From: CAG-103 sp045112425
GTDB taxonomy: Bacteria; Bacillota; Clostridia; Oscillospirales; Oscillospiraceae
Length of the DNA: 10,483 nt
Assembly: GCA_045112425.1 (NCBI GenBank)
Contig: JBGUHV010000130.1
Location: 1-10,483, forward strand
Reading direction: 5' to 3'
Positions 6,668 through 10,483 of the stretch are shown one piece after another. The position numbers and the translations under genes are program-made. Below the pieces are notes generated by a model. The model ran no database searches. It saw only the letters and a program-made list of their open reading frames with translations, and was not told where the DNA came from. Numbering within the stretch: position 1 is the first letter of the stretch; each line of letters starts with the position of its first letter.

Positions 6668-7942
6668 TCAGGCGCTTTCGAGCGCCTGAGCAATGTCCGC
6701 GATCAGATCCTCCGCACTCTCGAGCCCGCAGCTCATGCGCACGAGACCCGCGGGGATGCCGGCGGCCTGAAGCTGCTCATCCGTCATCTGGCGATGCGTG
6801 CTCGTGGCGGGGTTGAGACAGCAGGTGCGCGCGTCGGCCACATGCGTCTCGATGGCGGCGCACTTCAGCGCCTTCATAAAGCGCTCCGCGCTCGCGCGCC
6901 CGCCTTTGAGCTCGAAGCTCACCACGCCGCAGGAGCCGTGCGGCAGATACTTCTGCGCGAGATCATAGTATTGATCGCCCGGCAGGCTCGGATAGCTCAC
7001 ACGCGCGACCTTCTCCTGCCCCTGCAGGAAGGTCGCCACGGCGAGGCCGTTTTCGCAGTGGCGCGGCATGCGCACATGCAGGCTCTCGAGCCCGAGGTTC
7101 AGATAAAACGCGTTCTGCGGTGCCTGGATCGAGCCGAGATCGCGCATCAGCTGGGAGGTGCACTTCGTGATGAAGGCGCCCTCTATGCCGAATTTCTCGG
7201 CATAGACGATGCCGTGGTAGCTCTCGTCCGGCGTGCAGAGGCCGGGGAAGCGCTCGGCGTGCGCCATCCAGTCGAACCTTCCGCCGTCCACAATCGCGCC
7301 GCCGACGGCGGCGCCATGGCCGTCCATGTACTTCGTCGTCGAGTGCGTCACAATATCGGCGCCCCACTCAATCGGGCGGCAGTTGATGGGCGTCGCGAAC
7401 GTGTTGTCCACGATGAGCGGCACGCCGTGCGCGTGTGCGGCTGCGGCAAAGCGCTCAATGTCCAGCACCGTGAGCGCGGGATTTGCAATCGTCTCACCGA
7501 AGACGGCCTTCGTGTTCTCGCGGAAGGCGGCGCAGAGCTCCTCGTCCGTACAGTCGGGGGAGACGAACGTCGCCTCCACGCCCATCTTCGCCATCGTGGT
7601 GAGGATGAGATTGAACGTGCCGCCGTAGATGCTGCTGGAGGCCACGATGTGGTCGCCGCAGGAGGCGATGTTGAACAGCGCAAAGAAGTTCGCCGCCTGA
7701 CCGGAGGAGGTGAGCATGGCCGCCGTGCCGCCCTCGAGCGCGCAGATCTTCGCCGCCACGGCGTCGTTCGTCGGGTTCTGCAGGCGGGAGTAGAAATAAC
7801 CGCTGGCCTCGAGATCGAAGAGCCGGCCCATGTCCTCGCTCGTGTCGTACTTAAACGTGGTGGACTGGACAATCGGCAGCTGGCGCGGCTCGCCGTTTCC
7901 GGGCGTGTAGCCGCCCTGCACGCAGATGGTTTCTTTTTTCAT
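6668..7942 (-). CDS. metY: O-acetylhomoserine sulfhydrylase
   Basis: A 424-residue PLP enzyme of the Cys/Met-metabolism family (fold type I). It condenses O-acetyl-L-homoserine with sulfide to give L-homocysteine in the cytoplasm, the direct sulfhydrylation route to methionine. The PLP lysine is Lys204 in HSTTKYMDGHG, and Asp179 in VDNTFATP contacts the cofactor nitrogen. SSGQAA (79-84) forms part of the phosphate site, and the YSRLQNPTND segment (51-60) is typical. The N-terminus (ETICVQGGY) and length of about 425 fit MetY rather than the about 380-residue MetB/MetC. AGGAGG lies 8 bases before the ATG. It begins 18 bases after the metA stop on the same strand, so the two form an operon, and MetA supplies its substrate. 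Control should be through the shared methionine-rich leader upstream of metA. Confidence 0.95.
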   Translation of the reverse strand: MKKETICVQGGYTPGNGEPRQLPIVQSTTFKYDTSEDMGRLFDLEASGYFYSRLQNPTNDAVAAKICALEGGTAAMLTSSGQAANFFALFNIASCGDHIVASSSIYGGTFNLILTTMAKMGVEATFVSPDCTDEELCAAFRENTKAVFGETIANPALTVLDIERFAAAAHAHGVPLIVDNTFATPINCRPIEWGADIVTHSTTKYMDGHGAAVGGAIVDGGRFDWMAHAERFPGLCTPDESYHGIVYAEKFGIEGAFITKCTSQLMRDLGSIQAPQNAFYLNLGLESLHVRMPRHCENGLAVATFLQGQEKVARVSYPSLPGDQYYDLAQKYLPHGSCGVVSFELKGGRASAERFMKALKCAAIETHVADARTCCLNPATSTHRQMTDEQLQAAGIPAGLVRMSCGLESAEDLIADIAQALESA

Positions 7943-7960
7943 GTTCGGTTCCTCCTGTGA

Positions 7961-8887
7961 TTACTGAATGGGGGTGATCGCCTGAATGTCGTACGGCGAT
8001 TCCTGATAGACGAAGTAGTTGAGCCAGTTGGAAAAGAGCAGGTTTGCGCTCGAACGCCAGGTGTTGCGCGGGCGCTGGGTGTCGTCGTCGTTCGGGTAGT
8101 AGTTTTCCGGCACGTGGATCGGCTTTCCGGCGCGCTTGTCGCGCAGATACTCGCTCTCGAGCGTGAGCGTGTCGTATTCCGAGTGGCCGGTGATGAAGAT
8201 CTGGCGCCCGCCGTCGGTGCTCGCGGCGTAGACGCCCGCGCGCTCGCTCTCGGCGAGGATCTTGAGCCGCGGCTCGGCGGCAATCGCCTCGCGCGGCGTC
8301 TCCGTGTGGCGCGAGTGCGGCACGAGAAATACGTCGTCAAACCCGCGAAACAGGATCGACCCCTTGTGCGTCACCTCGTGCTCGAACACGCCGAAGAGCT
8401 TCTCCGGCATCCAGCGCTTCTGGATCCCGTAGTGATAGTAGAGCCCGGCCTGCGCGCCCCAGCAGATGTGGAGCGTGCTCTGCACGTGCGACTTGCTCCA
8501 CTCCATGATCCGGCATAGCTCGGACCAGTAGTCCGCCTGCTCGAAGGCGAGGTGCTCAATCGGCGCGCCCGTGATGATCAGCCCGTCGAAATTGCGGTGC
8601 TTCACCTGTTCGAAGGTCTTGTAGAACGTGAGCATGTGCTCCTGCGAGGTGTTTTTCGAGGTGTGGCTGTCGAAGGCCATGAGCTCCACCTCCACCTGAA
8701 TCGGCGTGTTCCCGAGCAGCCGCACGAACTGCGTCTCCGTCGCGATCTTGGTCGGCATCAGATTCAGCACGAGGATGTGCAGCATGCGAATATCCTGACT
8801 CAGCGCGCGCGGCGTGTGGTAATAGAAGATGTTCTCCCGCTGCAGCGAGGCGGCGGCGGGCAGCTCGGGCGGAATGATGATCGGCAT
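7961..8887 (-). CDS. metAA: Homoserine O-acetyltransferase, MetA type
   Basis: A 308-residue MetA-family acyltransferase that activates L-homoserine, the first committed step to methionine. Active-site residues fall at exactly the expected positions: Lys47 (NLMPTK), catalytic Cys142 (HICWGAQAG), and His235 with Glu237 (GHSEYD). Residue 111 is Glu (TGAPIE). In the family Glu at this place favours acetyl-CoA, whereas Gly (as in E. coli) allows succinyl-CoA, so the product is predicted to be O-acetylhomoserine, matching the neighbouring MetY. The start at 8887 has AAAGGAAG 9 bases upstream and gives the usual length. The frame stays open further upstream to 9259, but that part runs through the terminator, leader and promoter and is not coding. 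The gene directly follows a leader terminator, so its expression probably depends on antitermination. Confidence 0.95.
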   Translation of the reverse strand: MPIIIPPELPAAASLQRENIFYYHTPRALSQDIRMLHILVLNLMPTKIATETQFVRLLGNTPIQVEVELMAFDSHTSKNTSQEHMLTFYKTFEQVKHRNFDGLIITGAPIEHLAFEQADYWSELCRIMEWSKSHVQSTLHICWGAQAGLYYHYGIQKRWMPEKLFGVFEHEVTHKGSILFRGFDDVFLVPHSRHTETPREAIAAEPRLKILAESERAGVYAASTDGGRQIFITGHSEYDTLTLESEYLRDKRAGKPIHVPENYYPNDDDTQRPRNTWRSSANLLFSNWLNYFVYQESPYDIQAITPIQ

Positions 8888-8906
8888 TTGGACGGACTTC
8901 CTTTCA

Positions 8907-8950
8907 GATAAAATAAAAACAGCGGGAGGCCCAATCGGGTCTCCCGCTGT
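8907..8950 (-). terminator. Attenuator terminator ahead of metA
   Basis: Read on the minus strand, ACAGCGGGAG (8950-8941) pairs with CUCCCGCUGU (8928-8919). The stem continues past an A-C mismatch as CCC/GGG closed by a GAUU loop. The U-rich tract UUUUAUUUUAU follows. The hairpin lies between the metA promoter and the metA start, with the metA ribosome binding site immediately after the U tract. It can therefore only work as a regulated terminator. Its 5' arm includes AGCGG (8948-8944), which can alternatively pair with CCGCU (8981-8977) inside the leader ORF, giving a candidate antiterminator. Confidence 0.88.
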
Positions 8951-8967
8951 GATCATACGGTGATGAT

Positions 8968-9066
8968 TTATTGCGGAGCGGCGGCGTCCCGGTTCAGGCC
9001 ATGACGAATCGTGTACATACCCATGGGCATGTACATGCGCATCATCATCATGGAGCGAGACCGCAT
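8968..9066 (-). CDS. Methionine-rich leader peptide of the metA-metY operon
   Basis: A 32-codon ORF that begins MRSRSMMMMRMYMPMGMY. Nine residues are Met, eight of them in the 12 codons from 6 to 17 (9051-9016). AGGAGG (9081-9076) is 9 bases before the ATG at 9066; an earlier in-frame ATG at 9075 touches the site and would add three residues. The TAA at 8970-8968 lies 17 bases before the attenuator stem. The layout matches classical leader peptides (trp, his, leu). When charged Met-tRNA is plentiful the ribosome reaches the stop, covers the candidate antiterminator at 8981-8977 and the terminator forms. When it is scarce the ribosome stalls on the Met run and leaves that segment free. The Met region also contains a self-complementary stretch (TGTACAT/ATGTACA, 9012-9018 and 9029-9035). 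The peptide itself probably has no other function. The mechanism is inferred. Confidence 0.85.
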   Translation of the reverse strand: MRSRSMMMMRMYMPMGMYTIRHGLNRDAAAPQ

Positions 9067-9100
9067 CAGACGCATCCTCCTGTTGATTTTCAGTAAGCGT

Positions 9101-9129
9101 ATTATAACGCCGGTTCCAGTCTTTGTCAA
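9101..9129 (-). promoter_or_regulatory. Consensus promoter of the met operon leader
   Basis: On the minus strand TTGACA (9129-9124), a 17-base spacer and TATAAT (9106-9101) give perfect -35 and -10 hexamers. Transcription should start near 9094, about 28 bases before the leader peptide start. So strong a promoter fits control by attenuation rather than by weak initiation. Confidence 0.92.
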
Positions 9130-9148
9130 CCGCTCCTATGCGGCTTAC

Positions 9149-9177
9149 TTGACGGGCTGTTGGACACAGCGTATAAT
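9149..9177 (+). promoter_or_regulatory. Promoter of the DUF2156 gene
   Basis: TTGACG (9149-9154), 17 bases, TATAAT (9172-9177). It is divergent from the met promoter, and the two -35 boxes are 19 bases apart. A short inverted repeat, CCGC/GCGG (9131-9134/9140-9143), lies between them. Confidence 0.88.
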
Positions 9178-9221
9178 ATGCGCAAGAAAGGCTTGAAAAG
9201 ACAGGAGTTTGAGCAGCCCCT

Positions 9222-10109
9222 ATGGAAGATTGTTTTACCCCGATTACCACAGCGGACATCCCGCGGCTGAACGCCGCATTTCAAAAAAAGGCCTCGCGCC
9301 TGTGCAATGACTCGGCGGGCGCGGCGGTGCTCTGGCAGAGCTATTTTCAGGACGCGGCGGCTCAGATCGACGGCGCGCTCGTCCTGCGCGAGATCCTCCC
9401 CGGCGTCGGCACGGTCTATTCGCTCCCCATCGGCGGCGACTGCTGCGCCGTCGTCGGAAAGCTGCAGGCGCTCGCCGCGGCAAAGGGCGAGCCGTTTCGC
9501 CTCTTCCCGGTGCTGCCGGAGGAGGTCGAGGCCCTGCGCGCGGCGTTTCCCGATCTCAAGGCCGAGCTGCAGCGCGACTGGTGCGACTATCTCTATGACG
9601 CGCAGACCATGGTCACCTTCGCCGGCAAGAAGCTCCACGGGCAGAAAAACCACGTCAACCGCTTCCGCCGGCTCTATCCCGACTGGTCGTTCGAGGAGAT
9701 CACGGCGGAGAACCTGCCGGAGATCCAGGCGTACTTTGAGGAGCACGCGGAGAACAACCGCAAGGAGGCGGAGACAGCGATCTTCGAGGAGCGCAGCGTG
9801 CGCGAATTCTTAAAGCAGTACTGGGAATACGCCCCGCTCGGCGGCGTCCTGCGCGCGCAGGACAAAATCGTCGGCTTCTCGGCGGGCGAGATCGTGGGCG
9901 ACACGCTCATCATCCACGTCGAAAAGGCGGACACGTCGTTCTCCGGCGCGTATCAGATGCTCGTGAACGAATACGCCAAACACTTCGTCACGGAGGAGGT
10001 CAAGTACATCAACCGAGAGGAGGACACCGGCGACGAGGGCATCCGCCAGTCGAAGGAGTCCTACCACCCGCTGATGCTGCTGGAGAAGTATGTGGTGACG
10101 ATCGAGTAA
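9222..10109 (+). CDS. DUF2156 / phosphatidylglycerol lysyltransferase-like protein
   Basis: A 295-residue protein of the DUF2156 group, whose acyltransferase-like (GNAT) fold is shared with the C-terminal domain of MprF. Recognisable segments are DYLYDAQTMVTFAGKKLHGQ (122-141), NHVNRFRRLYPDW (143-155), and the family hallmark YINREEDTGDEGIRQSKESY (262-281). There are no membrane helices, so it lacks the flippase part of a full MprF and is predicted to be cytoplasmic. Its substrate is unknown; aminoacyl transfer to lipid is only a suggestion from the fold. An in-frame TGA at 9210-9212 makes ATG 9222 the earliest start, but the nearest AGGAG (9203-9207) is 14 bases away, an unusually long spacing. 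It has its own promoter and terminator, so it is a single-gene unit. Confidence 0.9.
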   Translation: MEDCFTPITTADIPRLNAAFQKKASRLCNDSAGAAVLWQSYFQDAAAQIDGALVLREILPGVGTVYSLPIGGDCCAVVGKLQALAAAKGEPFRLFPVLPEEVEALRAAFPDLKAELQRDWCDYLYDAQTMVTFAGKKLHGQKNHVNRFRRLYPDWSFEEITAENLPEIQAYFEEHAENNRKEAETAIFEERSVREFLKQYWEYAPLGGVLRAQDKIVGFSAGEIVGDTLIIHVEKADTSFSGAYQMLVNEYAKHFVTEEVKYINREEDTGDEGIRQSKESYHPLMLLEKYVVTIE

Positions 10110-10118
10110 GTGATCATC

Positions 10119-10170
10119 AAAACCTCCCGGATGGGCATTGCCCATCCGGGAGGTTTTCTTTTTTCTTTTC
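10119..10170 (+). terminator. Strong intrinsic terminator after the DUF2156 gene
   Basis: An 18-base perfect stem, AAAACCTCCCGGATGGGC (10119-10136) with its complement at 10140-10157 and an ATT loop, followed by a long T-rich run (TTTTCTTTTTTC and more). It begins 10 bases after the stop. Confidence 0.95.
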
Positions 10171-10191
10171 TTTAAGATTTCATGAATCCCA

Positions 10192-10220
10192 TTGACACGC
10201 ACCATCCCCTGTGCTATAAG
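10192..10220 (+). promoter_or_regulatory. Promoter of the GntR-family regulator
   Basis: TTGACA (10192-10197), 17-base spacer, TATAAG (10215-10220) with TGC directly before it (extended -10). The predicted start of transcription, near 10227, falls inside the inverted repeat that follows. Confidence 0.88.
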
Positions 10221-10241
10221 TGTATTAGTACGATTAATACA
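10221..10241 (+). promoter_or_regulatory. Inverted-repeat operator, probably autoregulatory
   Basis: TGTATTA (10221-10227) and TAATACA (10235-10241) form a perfect 7-base inverted repeat with a 7-base centre. It begins right after the -10 box and covers the transcription start. GntR regulators of the YtrA type commonly bind such palindromes and repress their own operon. The link to the gene just downstream is inference. Confidence 0.65.
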
Positions 10242-10267
10242 GTTCAAACAGAAAGGCGGGAGGCTTT

Positions 10268-10483
10268 ACGATCAGCATCAATTACCGCGATCCGCGGCCG
10301 ATCCATGAGCAGGTGCGCGACGGACTGCGCGCGCTCATCGTCTCCGGCGCGCTCGGCGCAGGCGAGCGGCTGCCCTCGGTGCGCGAGCTTGCCCAGCAGC
10401 TCGCGATCAACCCGAACACGATCCAGCGCGCTTACCGCACGCTCGAGCAGGAGGGCTATATCTGCTCCGTGCCGGGCAAGGGC
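10268..10483 (+). CDS. GntR-family regulator, YtrA subfamily (5' part, runs off the window)
   Basis: The first 72 codons of a YtrA-type GntR repressor. The sequence reads SINYRDPRPIHEQVRDGLRA, then LPSVRELAQQL, NPNTIQRAYRTLEQEGYI and VPGKG, which is the winged helix-turn-helix of this family. YtrA-type proteins usually sit in front of ABC transporter genes, so one may follow outside the window. The start is unusual. The frame has an in-frame stop at 10235-10237 and no ATG, GTG or TTG before the conserved domain. The position where homologues would have ATG reads ACG (10268), four bases after GGGAGG (10258-10263); the next codon, ATC (10271), is seven bases from it. Either an ACG/ATC start is used, or one base was changed by mutation or sequencing error. 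The gene is clear; its exact start is not. Confidence 0.85.

Noticed and set aside
6494..7960. Open frame of 488 codons on the plus strand opposite metY
   Set aside because: It is the mirror of metY, which is well supported. Its start lies in the inverted-repeat region and the protein has no recognisable features.
8907..9094. SAM riboswitch or T-box upstream of metA
   Set aside because: The leader is mostly taken up by the Met-rich ORF. I see neither the conserved SAM-I core nor a T-box sequence before the terminator. A covariance-model scan would settle it.
9011..9196. Plus-strand ORF of 61 codons across the met leader
   Set aside because: It is the complement of the Met-rich leader and of the divergent promoters, and it has no ribosome binding site.
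8888..9259. N-terminal extension of MetA by 124 residues
   Set aside because: The frame is open, but it runs through the promoter, leader ORF and terminator. The start at 8887 has a proper ribosome binding site and gives catalytic residues at standard positions.

Overview
The window looks like chromosomal DNA from a GC-rich, gut-type anaerobic Firmicute, most likely a clostridium of the Oscillospirales. This is inferred from the 5S rRNA fragment, strong AGGAGG-type ribosome binding sites, consensus sigma-A promoters, rubrerythrin, a DUF1653 protein, a DUF2156 protein and a YtrA-type GntR regulator. The high GC makes long false reading frames on the opposite strand, which I left out. I cannot name the species.

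Layout. Positions 1-86 are the 3' part of a 5S rRNA gene, followed by its terminator. A promoter at 137-166 begins a leader that carries a second terminator-like hairpin (202-281). Next comes a three-gene plus-strand operon (453-3507): a small protein of unknown function, a soluble HerA/TraD-like DNA-translocase-type ATPase, and a small protein ending in an RNA polymerase alpha-CTD-like helix-hairpin-helix domain. Convergent to it on the minus strand are a DUF1653 gene and rubrerythrin. Rubrerythrin is divergent from a plus-strand ABC exporter (4482-6305). A 320-base non-coding stretch packed with perfect inverted repeats follows, then a two-way terminator.

The second half is dominated by a minus-strand methionine operon, metA (7961-8887) then metY (6668-7942). 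Together they convert homoserine, acetyl-CoA and sulfide to homocysteine. The strongest finding is its leader. A TTGACA-17-TATAAT promoter is followed by a well-placed AGGAGG and a 32-codon ORF, in which 8 of residues 6-17 are methionine. The ORF stops 17 bases before an intrinsic terminator that lies just ahead of metA. This is the textbook layout of ribosome-mediated attenuation, here with methionine codons as the sensor, in a group where met genes are usually controlled by SAM riboswitches or T-boxes.

Divergent from the met operon is a DUF2156 (phosphatidylglycerol lysyltransferase-like) gene with its own consensus promoter and a long terminator. The window ends in the first 72 codons of a YtrA-type GntR regulator. 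Its promoter overlaps a probable autoregulatory operator, and it has no ATG, GTG or TTG at the expected start.

No tRNA, CRISPR array, transposase, integrase or replication origin was seen. The HerA-like operon is the least explained coding region and the best candidate for an undescribed system, but nothing in the sequence proves a function.
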